This document shows positions 44,044 to 52,679 of a stretch of DNA of 64,000 nt, in pieces. A program made the position numbers and the translations under genes. The notes under the pieces were generated by a model that was not told the origin of the DNA, did no database searches, and was given only the letters and a program-made list of their open reading frames with translations. The stretch is taken from positions 4,464,001 to 4,528,000 of the forward strand of contig NZ_CP014943.1 in the NCBI RefSeq assembly GCF_002077175.1, in the 5' to 3' direction. The DNA comes from Colwellia sp. PAMC 21821 (GTDB lineage: Bacteria; Pseudomonadota; Gammaproteobacteria; Enterobacterales; Alteromonadaceae). How positions within the stretch are numbered: position 1 is the stretch's first letter; the number at the start of each line of letters is the position of its first letter.

Positions 44044-45222
44044 TTAACTAGCAAGCGGATCGCTAAGTACTTGACGTTGGCGGACTGCCAACGGGCCAAT
44101 AAAGCATATCATTGACACTAAACTGGTCGTAAACGCTAGCGCTAAAATCCCCTGGTAACCCGAAGACGCAAGCCAACCACCAAGTGCCGGACCTACCATA
44201 GCACTGACACCAAATGCGGCGGGGATCAGCATAATTGCTCGGCCTTTAGCGTCTAACCTTGCTACAGCGGCTGTTTGAAATACGCAACCCCAAGTAAAAG
44301 CGACTTCCCAAATCCAAGCACCCATCGCAAAAAGCACAAACTGATGAGAGACGCTACTAAGCGACAGCCAAATTAAATATAAGCCGATGGCTAATACACT
44401 CAGTACGATAATATAAGGTTTACGCAAGCCTAATTTACTGCCCACCAGCGCAACTGAAAACGCCGCCGCGCCACCGAGTAACTTCAGCACAGCAAACAGA
44501 ATACCTAACTGCGCGGGCTCTAACTTAATACTATTCCCTATCCGCTCTAAAAATGCCCATAACGCTATGTTACCTGTGGCAAATACCAAAAATACTAACA
44601 ATGCCATCCAAGCAGACTTAGGGATATTCAGTTGAGATTTTATACTCAAGTCTTCATGCGCCAGGTGGGTATTTTTTGGCAACCAAAATACACTGATACT
44701 TAATAGCAAAATAATAAGTGACAGACTTATCGCTGCCCCCGCATAACCAAATTGGCTAATGACATAAGCAGGCAAAGCAAATAAAACGATGGCTGTTACC
44801 CCTAACTCAATGCCTTGACGAACACCTAATGCACGTTCTTTATTGATCATTTGACCAATAATTCTTAGGCCAAGGCAGGTCATGAGTGCAGCAAAGAAGC
44901 CAATTAAAGCCCATAAAGGCATTTGCCAATTCACCTCAGATACTGCAGAAAGTAGCAACAATAAACATGAAGCTACTGCACATGCCACTGTTAATTTACG
45001 CAAGCAAAAACGACTGATGATCAATACCGACGACAAAGTCCCAAGCAAATATCCAGCAAAGCAGATTGAGCCTAGCAAGCCAATTTCATGAGGGGCTAAT
45101 CCAAAAGTATCAGCTAAAGAACCTAAAAGAATGGGCAGAGAATTGAAAGGTAATCCACCAATAGTAGAAGCAAAACTAGCGGCTAGCATTAATGCCAACG
45201 AATGTTGAGAGACAACGCGCAT
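44044..45222 (-). CDS. MFS transporter, candidate steroid/bile acid carrier
   Basis: The protein of about 392 residues is hydrophobic throughout, with roughly 12 membrane segments and MFS-like loops (GSICFAGYLLGTLSSV, RLDAKGRAIMLIPAAFG). It would sit in the inner membrane. The start at 45222 (MRVVSQ) is chosen because GGGG precedes it; an ATG at 45234 is also in frame. It lies downstream of the LuxR gene, and its own operator copy at 45313-45332 places it in the steroid regulon. Uptake of a steroid across the inner membrane is the likely role, by inference. Confidence 0.78.
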   Translation of the reverse strand: MRVVSQHSLALMLAASFASTIGGLPFNSLPILLGSLADTFGLAPHEIGLLGSICFAGYLLGTLSSVLIISRFCLRKLTVACAVASCLLLLLSAVSEVNWQMPLWALIGFFAALMTCLGLRIIGQMINKERALGVRQGIELGVTAIVLFALPAYVISQFGYAGAAISLSLIILLLSISVFWLPKNTHLAHEDLSIKSQLNIPKSAWMALLVFLVFATGNIALWAFLERIGNSIKLEPAQLGILFAVLKLLGGAAAFSVALVGSKLGLRKPYIIVLSVLAIGLYLIWLSLSSVSHQFVLFAMGAWIWEVAFTWGCVFQTAAVARLDAKGRAIMLIPAAFGVSAMVGPALGGWLASSGYQGILALAFTTSLVSMICFIGPLAVRQRQVLSDPLAS

Positions 45223-45312
45223 AAACAACCCCATGCAAATTATACCGAACTTGGTATGACTAGGAGCGTATTGCTCCAGATACTGTAGAGTTACCGTGAA
45301 ATGGGTTTAATT

Positions 45313-45332
45313 CATCGTGCGGATGGACTATT
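45313..45332 (-). promoter_or_regulatory. Island operator, copy 7 (upstream of the MFS gene)
   Basis: In the gene direction this reads AATAGTCCATCCGCACGATG, with one changed base in the right half. It ends about 90 bp before the chosen start. Confidence 0.65.
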
Positions 45333-45361
45333 GATGCCTAAAGAGCGAATGAAGTGATCTA

Positions 45362-45391
45362 TTGCTCATTTTTACCTTTAAAAATGAGCAA
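45362..45391 (-). terminator. Hairpin after the LuxR regulator gene
   Basis: A 13-bp perfect stem (TTGCTCATTTTTA / TAAAAATGAGCAA) closes a 4-nt loop between the end of the LuxR gene and the MFS promoter. The U-rich part lies within the stem, so it may be a weak or bidirectional terminator. Confidence 0.6.
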
Positions 45392-45501
45392 ATAATTAAT
45401 CAACTTGGTATTAGATAACGAATGTGAAAATTGATATTAATACTTACGCCTCAAAGCGGATAGGTTGAGGCGCAGTAAAGTAGAGTTAAATAGATGGAGT
45501 G

Positions 45502-46662
45502 CTAATGCCCTTCACTATCATCGTAGCCTAATGCCGCAACACTATTAAGGAATAGTCTTACAAGCTCAGTTTGGCGACGTACACCAGTTTTAGAGAATAT
45601 AGAACGCAGGTGTGCCCTAGCCGTATTGCGACGAATATTGAGTGCTTCTGCCGCTTCTTCCAACGACAAGCCATTCGTCAACTGCAATGATAAAGCCGTT
45701 TCAGCTGGAGTTAGTCCAAAAAGCTTTTTAGAAATTTCTATGCTTGTTGTAGACTTTCCTATCGCGTCGCGTATGTAAACCACGGCCTTATTCTGACCTT
45801 TACCTTCGGCCCAGCCCAAAGATGGTATGACCTCGATCACAACCCCTAGTGCAATTTCACCTGACGGACGTGTAATAGACATCGCCTCAGGCATAGTCTG
45901 TTTTTCGCTGGCGTGAGTAAAAGCTGTTTTAATTAAACGCTTAAGCTCGCGGTTATCAGTATTATATTGTGCGGTAAGTTTTCCGGCGACGATTTTAAGC
46001 CCATCATCAGCGTCGAGAATATGGCTAGCAAAAAGATTTTTATCTAGCACACGACCATGTTCATCAATCGTGATAGTAGCAATAGATAAGCGTCCAATCG
46101 CACGAGAGTATAAAGAGCCAAGAGATTCAGAACTGTTAAGCTGTAAGAAAGTAGAAATTGCGCGTCTAAAATGGGGAATTAATAATGTACATAATGCTTT
46201 ATCTGACTCAGAAAAATCTTCTTCTGCTTGTCCTCGAGTCACCCTGAACCTTAAATTACCAAAATTCGGTGTACTAATGTCTACGGTCATTACATGATAA
46301 ACATCATTATTTGCACACCAATGCTGTCGGTACGAGCTTTTCTGCCATTCAACATCATCCATGAAATCTCGAACGGTTAACACGGTATCTTCAGGCTGAT
46401 CTGCAAACGGGGTAAGTTTATAGTGATAGGGTAAATCTTGAACGCTGTGCTCACCTTTCAAGTTATTCCCAACGGCGATCATTAAGCCTAAGTCATCTTC
46501 TTCAGGGATTTTTAAAATCAAAGTTACAAAGTTAGCGTTGAACAACACTTGCAATAATTTAAGGGGATTACTCCAACTCTCAGAGTTAGTATCTTTGGCC
46601 GATTCATATAACGAATTAATTAATTCATTATATTGCTCGAGTTCTATATTTATTTCTGCCAT
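45502..46662 (-). CDS. LuxR-family regulator, TeiR-like
   Basis: The 386-residue protein has a long N-terminal sensory region without a receiver domain and a C-terminal LuxR helix-turn-helix (FGLTPAETALSLQLTNGLS, EEAAEALNIRRNTARAHLRS, IFSKTGVRRQTELVR). Its size and layout match TeiR, the testosterone-inducible LuxR-type activator of Comamonas. It is the only transcription factor in the window and sits inside the island, so it is the prime candidate for binding the ten operator sites. It has its own upstream region (46663-46967), with no clear operator copy, so autoregulation is not evident. Confidence 0.82.
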   Translation of the reverse strand: MAEINIELEQYNELINSLYESAKDTNSESWSNPLKLLQVLFNANFVTLILKIPEEDDLGLMIAVGNNLKGEHSVQDLPYHYKLTPFADQPEDTVLTVRDFMDDVEWQKSSYRQHWCANNDVYHVMTVDISTPNFGNLRFRVTRGQAEEDFSESDKALCTLLIPHFRRAISTFLQLNSSESLGSLYSRAIGRLSIATITIDEHGRVLDKNLFASHILDADDGLKIVAGKLTAQYNTDNRELKRLIKTAFTHASEKQTMPEAMSITRPSGEIALGVVIEVIPSLGWAEGKGQNKAVVYIRDAIGKSTTSIEISKKLFGLTPAETALSLQLTNGLSLEEAAEALNIRRNTARAHLRSIFSKTGVRRQTELVRLFLNSVAALGYDDSEGH

Positions 46663-46967
46663 ATATTCGACCTATTGCTATTATTATTAATTCAATATTT
46701 AAGGGTGAAACAAAAAATAAGCATTTAAATATTATAAGCTTATATTATAATTCAGTGTTTCTCTTACCACTATCTATCTTATTGTCGATCTTTGCAAGCA
46801 GACCATCAACAATCATTAATATTAGCAACGAAATAGTATGCACTTTCATTTCCAATCATAGTTTATCGCGCTAATTTATCTGCAGTATAGTTCAATACTT
46901 TAGGCCTACTAGTTCCCACCACTATAAAAACCTACGCTACAGTGGTGAGAATTGAGTATAAATTTGA
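46663..46967. other. Promoter region of the LuxR regulator, no gene seen
   Basis: This AT-rich stretch separates the OYE stop from the LuxR start. No terminator with a clear T-run and no copy of the operator were recognised, so the regulator is probably expressed constitutively or by another factor. Confidence 0.4.
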
Positions 46968-48038
46968 CTATGCGGTTGCATAATCAGTATAGCCCGCAGC
47001 ACCCGGCGTATAGAGTGTTTTTCTATCTAATCTAGTTAACGGTAAATTTGCAACAATACGACTGACAAAATCAGGATTGGACACATAATGCCGAGCAAAA
47101 GAAACTGCTTCAGCTTGTCCTGCTATAACCGCCTGTGCTGCAGAATCAGGATTAAAGCCATCATTAATAATCAGTGCACCTTTGAATGATTCTCGCCCAA
47201 TTTTAAAAGCGTCTATCTGCTCGATAGGTGCTCGCATCATGTGCAGATAAGCTAAGTCTAGATCTGAGATTGCCTTGAGTAAAGCCACATGGCTTTCTTC
47301 AGGAAACTCATCGTTGGTATCGTTAAAACGATTACCTGGGTTCATCCGCAGCCCAACACGCCCAGCACCAAATACTGACGCCATCGCACGTAAGCATTCG
47401 GCAGCAAATTTAACTCTTGCTTGGACATTACCACCAAATTCGTCACTGCGCTGATTCGAATCTGAACATAAAAACTGCATAGGTAAATAGCCGCTAGTAC
47501 AATGTAATTCTACACCGTCAAAACCGGCTTCTTTGGCATTGATTGCCGCTTGACGATGTTCGTCTATAACTTTCCAGACAGCTTCTGTACTAAGTTCTGT
47601 TGGCATATCATAAGGTTGCATACCAGCACTGTCGGTATAAACCTCACCACGCGCTTTAATAGCAGAAGGTGCAACAGTGGCCAATTCACTACCCTTAATA
47701 TGATGAGAGCCAATACGCCCCGCATGCATTATTTGTAAGACTATTTTGCCGCCTTGTTCATGAACAGCGTCAGTAACCGCACGCCATCCTTTAATATGTT
47801 CTGGTGTTTCAATGCCTGGTTGGCGATTGTACGCTTGCCCTGCTGCCACTGGCCAAGTTCCCTCGGCAACAATAAGTCCAGCATTCGCTCGCTGACTATA
47901 ATAGTCACGCATTAAGTTATTGGGAGAGCCATCGACTTCAGCGCGATTGCGCGTCATCGGTGCCATCACCACTCTATTTGCCAACTGTATATCTCCAAGC
48001 GCACAGCCTGTGAGTAATGGGTGAGTTTTAGTCATCAT
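46968..48038 (-). CDS. Old yellow enzyme-family ene reductase
   Basis: The 356-residue FMN TIM-barrel protein has LANRVVMAPMTRNRA, LQIMHAGRIG and ELHCTSGYLPMQFL, then NQRSDEFGG. The family reduces C=C bonds next to a carbonyl with NAD(P)H. The substrate-binding pair, normally His-x-x-Asn or His-x-x-His, reads H179-x-x-S182, so its substrate preference may differ. It is the last gene of the hsaA operon, 6 bp after the SDR. Reduction of a conjugated ketosteroid is plausible but unproven. Confidence 0.82.
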   Translation of the reverse strand: MMTKTHPLLTGCALGDIQLANRVVMAPMTRNRAEVDGSPNNLMRDYYSQRANAGLIVAEGTWPVAAGQAYNRQPGIETPEHIKGWRAVTDAVHEQGGKIVLQIMHAGRIGSHHIKGSELATVAPSAIKARGEVYTDSAGMQPYDMPTELSTEAVWKVIDEHRQAAINAKEAGFDGVELHCTSGYLPMQFLCSDSNQRSDEFGGNVQARVKFAAECLRAMASVFGAGRVGLRMNPGNRFNDTNDEFPEESHVALLKAISDLDLAYLHMMRAPIEQIDAFKIGRESFKGALIINDGFNPDSAAQAVIAGQAEAVSFARHYVSNPDFVSRIVANLPLTRLDRKTLYTPGAAGYTDYATA

Positions 48039-48044
48039 AATTCC

Positions 48045-48815
48045 TTAGTCCATCGCTGTAATAAGTACAGCGGAACGACCACCATCAACGGGTAAACATG
48101 CACCAGTGATATATGAAGCATCATCACTGGCTAAAAAAGCAATCGCACTTGCGAGTTCATCACTGCGTCCAACTCTACCCATAGGGATAAGTCGGTTGGT
48201 ATTTTTAAGGGCTGTTTCGTCAGCCAACATGCCTGCAGTTGCTGGTGTCTCTACAATAGCGGGTACGACAACATTGACCCGAATATTGTTCCCAGCACCT
48301 TCTGCTGCTGCAGCTCTTGAGAAATTTATTACAGCAGCTTTAGCCGCACTATAGCCCGACATCATTGGCGTACCTAACTCACCGCAAATAGAGGCTAGAT
48401 TGACGATAGCGCCACCTTTTTTCTTCATCAACTTAATCGCTGTGCGGGTACCCCAGAATGTGCCATCGACCGACGTGCTAAAATTACTATGCCAATCTTC
48501 TGTGCTCATATCTTCAATACTGCCGTAAGAAAAAGCCATGGCGTTATTCACAAGAATGTCTAATCCGCCGAACTGGTGTGCCGTTTGCTCAAGGGCTTGA
48601 ACAAATGCTTGTTCATTGCTCACATCGACCTGCATAGCATGAGCGGTGAAGCCTTGCTCGCGAATATTCGCTACCACTTCCTCTATTGGTGCTTGACGAC
48701 GACCACAAATAATAACGTTGGCACCTTCTTGGGCCAATCGCTGTGCGGTTGCGGCGCCAATGCCACTACCGCCACCTGTAACGAAAGCGACTTTACCTTT
48801 AAAACGTGATTGCAT
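48045..48815 (-). CDS. SDR family oxidoreductase in the hsaA operon
   Basis: The 256-residue classical SDR has VTGGGSGIGAAT, NNAMAFS, NLASICGELGTPMMSGYSAAK and LPVDGGRSAVL. The NNAG motif reads NNAM here. The start at 48815 (MQSRFK) has GAGGAG before it; the frame extends to 48851. It lies between the kshB-like gene and the OYE gene. A hydroxysteroid is the likely substrate, but its position (3, 7, 12 or 17) is not determinable by eye. Confidence 0.78.
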   Translation of the reverse strand: MQSRFKGKVAFVTGGGSGIGAATAQRLAQEGANVIICGRRQAPIEEVVANIREQGFTAHAMQVDVSNEQAFVQALEQTAHQFGGLDILVNNAMAFSYGSIEDMSTEDWHSNFSTSVDGTFWGTRTAIKLMKKKGGAIVNLASICGELGTPMMSGYSAAKAAVINFSRAAAAEGAGNNIRVNVVVPAIVETPATAGMLADETALKNTNRLIPMGRVGRSDELASAIAFLASDDASYITGACLPVDGGRSAVLITAMD

Positions 48816-48890
48816 TGGAAACTCCTCATGTCTGTAATATGCAGACAACACTGCACATTGAAAATAGGTTGTAACGCGCGATGGCGTTAT

Positions 48891-49928
48891 CTAGGTATAT
48901 TTGAGCTTAACCTCAGTGGTCAGAGGCACAGCTTGGCAACTTAAAGTTAATTTGTTGGCCAAATCTCTTTCATCAAGTACATCGTTATTATTGAGTTTGA
49001 CACTTCCTTCAATGACCTCACACATACACGAAGCACACATACCTTCGCGACAAGAGTAAGGCAATTCAATACCTATTTTTTCAGCCGCATCAAGAACGGT
49101 TTGCCCTGCTTCACAAGGAATAACATGATGTTCACCGTCGATTTCAAGTAGCACAGTTGCCGCCGGTGTTACTACTTCATCAATAGTTAACTCATCATTT
49201 ACAGCTGTATTTACATCTTTAGGCTCAGCTGCACTAACAAATCGCTCTATATGAACTTGCTCATCAGGCATGTCTGCCAGTTTAAGTGCATTTGCCATCG
49301 CATCCATAAATGGCCCGGGACCACATATAAATGCTCGCCCTTGTTGCATGCCACTCACTAACGAAACCAGTAGTTTTTTCGACGGTATACCTTGCAATGA
49401 ATCTAATAAGTGAATGACTTCAAAACGATCGGCATGATCAGCCGCCAGTGTTTTGATTGCCTCTTTAAAAATAACTGAGGCTTCATCTCTATTGGCATAA
49501 ATTAATCGAACTTTACCTGTACCATGGGTTAATACATGACGCAAAATCGATAACACAGGTGTTATGCCGCTACCACCAGCACATAAAAGATGATCTTCAG
49601 ATAAATCTTTCGGGACAAATAGCCCTGCAGGCTGCATTACCTCTATCGTGCTACCGACTCTAAGATTATCGCAAATCCAGTTCGAGCCACGCCCGCCATC
49701 AACTCTTTTTATCGTAACGCGTAACCCTTTATCAAGGCTTGGCGTACTAGACATCGAATAACAACGTTGCAGGTATTCGCTTTCATAAGGCAATTTAAGA
49801 GTGATAAATTGCCCGGGCTGATATTTAAATTGCTCGGTTAACGCTGCAGGCACATCAAACAAAATGGAATACGCGTCTGCGGTCTCCTTGATGGCTTCTG
49901 CAACGGTGAGATTATGGTAACGAGACAT
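48891..49928 (-). CDS. kshB: KshB-like ferredoxin-NAD reductase
   Basis: The 345-residue protein has an FAD domain (QRCYSMSSTP), an NAD domain (GGSGITPVLSILRHVL) and a C-terminal plant-type [2Fe-2S] domain with C293, C298, C301 and C331 (CREGMCASCMCEV). This order is that of KshB, which supplies electrons to the Rieske oxygenase KshA for 9-alpha-hydroxylation of ring B. The same layout is found in PaaE and Hmp-like reductases, so KshB is favoured by context, being 14 bp downstream of hsaA. No kshA is in the window. Confidence 0.75.
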   Translation of the reverse strand: MSRYHNLTVAEAIKETADAYSILFDVPAALTEQFKYQPGQFITLKLPYESEYLQRCYSMSSTPSLDKGLRVTIKRVDGGRGSNWICDNLRVGSTIEVMQPAGLFVPKDLSEDHLLCAGGSGITPVLSILRHVLTHGTGKVRLIYANRDEASVIFKEAIKTLAADHADRFEVIHLLDSLQGIPSKKLLVSLVSGMQQGRAFICGPGPFMDAMANALKLADMPDEQVHIERFVSAAEPKDVNTAVNDELTIDEVVTPAATVLLEIDGEHHVIPCEAGQTVLDAAEKIGIELPYSCREGMCASCMCEVIEGSVKLNNNDVLDERDLANKLTLSCQAVPLTTEVKLKYT

Positions 49929-49942
49929 ATCGACTCCTTGGG

Positions 49943-51163
49943 TTACACAAAGGGATCTGCATTAGGTAAACCTAGCATCACAGTACCGTGTGCACGAATG
50001 TAAGCATCCGTATTATTTGCAATATGTCCACGGGCTTGGTTAATGTCACGGAATATTCGTTCAATAGGGTTAGTTTTATAAGTACCTGATGCCGCACAAG
50101 CACGTAAAATATCATTTATTCTGTCACCACAAAGTTTTGGTACAACAGATGACTGGGCTCTTTGTAGTAAACGATCTTCTACTGGCATGATTTCACCGGC
50201 CTTAACTTTATTGGCAATCTGTTCGAAATTACGAAACAGTACCAAACGAAGTTGATCGGTAGTGATCATCGCTTCAGTAACCGCCATTTGAGCATTAACA
50301 TCTTCTGCCGTCTTGCCGCCATGTTTACCAATATGGGCTAAACAACGATCTCGGAACTCAGTAATCGCGCCTTCAAGTGCCCCGATACAAGCCGTAGATA
50401 CTGCGCGTTGAAAGACTTGAATAAACGGTACTTTATATAACCAACTGGTATTCACTGCACGTCCAGCACAGGCCTCATCACTGTAGTCGTTTGTTTGATG
50501 CGTACGATGTTCAGGTACAAAAACATTATCGACAACAATATCATGACTGCCAGAACCTCTTAAACCCAGCACATCCCAATTTTTTACTATTTTGAAGTCA
50601 GACTTGGGTAATAAAAAAGTGACATGTTCTAACTCGTTACTACCGGGTGATTTGGGTAATAACCCGCCTAGAAAAATCCATTCACAATGTTCAACACCAC
50701 TGGAGAATCCCCAATGACCAGAAAAACGATAACCACCTTCCACTTTTTCCGCTTTGCCTGCTGGCATATATGTAGAAGCAATCAACGTTGTGGTGTCCTC
50801 ACCAAATACTTCTATCTGAGCTTTTTCATCAAATAAGCCAATTTGCCAATTGTGAACACCAATAACACCATATATCCATGCCGTTGACATACAGCCTTGT
50901 GCTAAGGTCATTTGAATAATGTAAAATACGCGTGGGTCAAGTTCATAACCTCCCCAGCGTTTAGGTTGTAATACACGGAACAGACCCGCTTCAATGAGGT
51001 CTTTTATAGTTTCTTCAGGCACTTTGCCAGCGGCGTCTGTGGCGTTTGCACGCGCAGCCAGAACAGGAACTAAGGCCTCGGCCGATTCGATAAGTCGAAT
51101 TGCGTCTGACGTTAGAAAGTCATCAGCGACACCTGTAATATTAATTTTATTTGGAACACTCAT
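49943..51163 (-). CDS. hsaA: HsaA-like flavin-dependent monooxygenase
   Basis: The 406-residue protein has the acyl-CoA dehydrogenase fold of group D monooxygenases (VPEETIKDLIEAGLFRVLQP, GHWGFSSGVEHCEWIFLGG, VLGLRGSGSHDIVVDNVFVP). HsaA hydroxylates 3-HSA at C4 to the catechol that HsaC cleaves, using FMNH2 from a reductase. The start at 51163 (MSVPNK) has AAGGA before it; the frame extends to 51265, through the likely promoter. It heads a four-gene operon, with an operator copy at 51257-51276. No hsaB is adjacent. Confidence 0.85.
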   Translation of the reverse strand: MSVPNKINITGVADDFLTSDAIRLIESAEALVPVLAARANATDAAGKVPEETIKDLIEAGLFRVLQPKRWGGYELDPRVFYIIQMTLAQGCMSTAWIYGVIGVHNWQIGLFDEKAQIEVFGEDTTTLIASTYMPAGKAEKVEGGYRFSGHWGFSSGVEHCEWIFLGGLLPKSPGSNELEHVTFLLPKSDFKIVKNWDVLGLRGSGSHDIVVDNVFVPEHRTHQTNDYSDEACAGRAVNTSWLYKVPFIQVFQRAVSTACIGALEGAITEFRDRCLAHIGKHGGKTAEDVNAQMAVTEAMITTDQLRLVLFRNFEQIANKVKAGEIMPVEDRLLQRAQSSVVPKLCGDRINDILRACAASGTYKTNPIERIFRDINQARGHIANNTDAYIRAHGTVMLGLPNADPFV

Positions 51164-51256
51164 GGTAATTATCCTTGATATAGTTAGCACACAATTCGCG
51201 TGGTTAAAGCTCACCAGCTTGCTTAACATCAGATTTTCATAATAGCCATAATCTCT

Positions 51257-51276
51257 CATCGTCAATATGGACTAAG
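51257..51276 (-). promoter_or_regulatory. Island operator, copy 8 (upstream of hsaA)
   Basis: In the gene direction this reads CTTAGTCCATATTGACGATG, one of the best matches to the consensus. It ends 93 bp before the chosen hsaA start and lies inside the longer, rejected open frame. Confidence 0.75.
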
Positions 51277-51446
51277 TAATATGATTCCAATAATCTGCTT
51301 AGAACTAGTACTCGGATAAATAGCGATAGTAGTGATTTATTAATAGCCATCTGGAGCAATAGTCCAAACAAAGGTTGCCCGTGTAATAGCAAATAATAGA
51401 ATTAATAAATTAACTTTATTGTCGAACATACTAAAACGAGGGTGTT

Positions 51447-52277
51447 ATGAAAAAAATTGCATTTATTACCGGTGCCAGCCGGGGTATCGGACGGGCTACT
51501 GCTATTGCCTTTGCTCGTGCAGGTTTCGATTTAGCGATTAGTGCAAGAACATTAGAAACTGGGGAAGTTTTTCAGCATAGTGTGCGTAAAGCCGATGGCC
51601 GACCACTCGATGGTTCTCTCAATGCAACTGCGGATGCTGCAAGGAAATTAGGCGCACAAGTGCTGGTGGTTCGCATGGATTTGCTAGACAACAACTCGGT
51701 AATTAATGCCGCACAACAGGTGTTAGATCACTATGGCCGTGTTGATGTATTAATCAATAATGCCATCTACCAGGGAGCTGATCTTAATCATACCTTCATG
51801 GAATTACAGCCTGAGACCCTAGAGCGCGTTGCACAGGGCTACATTTTAGCGCCTTTTATATTAACCCGTAAGCTGATGCCTGCCATGCTCGAACAAGGTG
51901 CTGGGGTTGTGATCAATATTACATCAGGTGCTGGAGAGAAAGATCCACCTTTTGCAGCCGATAAGGGTGGCTGGGGCTATGGCTACGGTGCTGGTAAAGC
52001 CGCTGTATCTCGTCTTTCTGGTGTCCTTAGTCGAGAACTGGGTGAGCAAGGAATACAAGCATTTACCGTTAATCCTGGTGTTATCACCACTGAAACACTG
52101 AAAGAAACAATTGGCGAAAAAGGTGTTTTGGCACTGAGTAACTGTAGTGCTGCTCCCGAAATCCCTGCTGCTGTTTTTGTTTGGTTAGCAACAAATACTA
52201 CTGCCACCAACTATCAAATGTGTACGATTAACGCACAGCCCTTTGCGATTGAAAAAAATATTAAAGCAGAATCGTAG
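51447..52277 (+). CDS. SDR family oxidoreductase
   Basis: The 276-residue SDR has FITGASRGIGRAT, NNAIYQGAD and the catalytic YGYGAGK. It has an insert after the first helix (HSVRKADGRPLDGS). The NNAG motif reads NNAI. It diverges from hsaA and probably acts on a steroid hydroxyl or on a CoA intermediate; nothing allows a finer call. A degenerate operator-like sequence (AATAGTCCAAACAAAGGTTG, 51358-51377) lies upstream. Confidence 0.75.
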   Translation: MKKIAFITGASRGIGRATAIAFARAGFDLAISARTLETGEVFQHSVRKADGRPLDGSLNATADAARKLGAQVLVVRMDLLDNNSVINAAQQVLDHYGRVDVLINNAIYQGADLNHTFMELQPETLERVAQGYILAPFILTRKLMPAMLEQGAGVVINITSGAGEKDPPFAADKGGWGYGYGAGKAAVSRLSGVLSRELGEQGIQAFTVNPGVITTETLKETIGEKGVLALSNCSAAPEIPAAVFVWLATNTTATNYQMCTINAQPFAIEKNIKAES

Positions 52278-52288
52278 ATTAAAAAGTA

Positions 52289-52422
52289 ATACCAATTTCA
52301 TTAATCATCTGTTCTATTTCATTCACACACACAACCTTAAGTGATTGTTTTTCATGTGAAATAATATAGTACTCAACTATTTTAATCAGTAAATATGAGC
52401 TGACAATTAGTGAGATTGGTAT
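52289..52422. repeat. 134-bp MITE-like element
   Basis: The ends ATACCAATTTCATTAATCATC and, reading inwards from the right, ATACCAATCTCACTAATTGTC form imperfect terminal inverted repeats of about 21 bp. The first eight bases match the right terminus of the 250-bp element, but the interior differs. It lies between the SDR gene and the first TonB receptor. Confidence 0.7.
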
Positions 52423-52480
52423 AAGCATTTATTGATAAAAGACAACACTACTTCAACCAAAGCACTAGCCTTTATTTCTC

Positions 52481-52500
52481 TATAGTCCAAATGCGTGATG
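52481..52500 (+). promoter_or_regulatory. Island operator, copy 9 (upstream of TonB receptor 1)
   Basis: It reads TATAGTCCAAATGCGTGATG. It is nearly identical to copy 10 and shares flanking sequence with it, because the promoter region was duplicated with the receptor gene. Confidence 0.7.
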
Positions 52501-52679
52501 TTCAAAACATTACTTCTCGTTACTTTCAATAGGCGTTCAAAAAAAGTACAACAGCATAAAAATAATGTTTTAAGCATGACCTTTTTATTCATGATAGTTA
52601 ACGCATAGAAGGGAAAGTTGTAATAAGAAAATGCTTATGACTATAAATAAAACAAATAGAACCCATTAGAGGAACTGGC

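Noticed and set aside
45242..45257. ATACC-N6-GGTAT palindrome before the MFS gene as a MITE
   Set aside because: It is only 16 bp long with no interior, and is more likely chance or a small protein site.
51164..51265. Longer start for hsaA
   Set aside because: The extension overlaps an operator copy and lacks a ribosome binding site; AAGGA precedes the ATG at 51163.
51358..51377. Eleventh operator copy before the SDR at 51447
   Set aside because: Only the left half (TAGTCC) matches well; the right half GACGATG is largely lost, so it was not counted.
52407..52592. 61-codon frame on the minus strand before the TonB receptor
   Set aside because: It runs across a MITE end and the operator, and encodes nothing recognisable.
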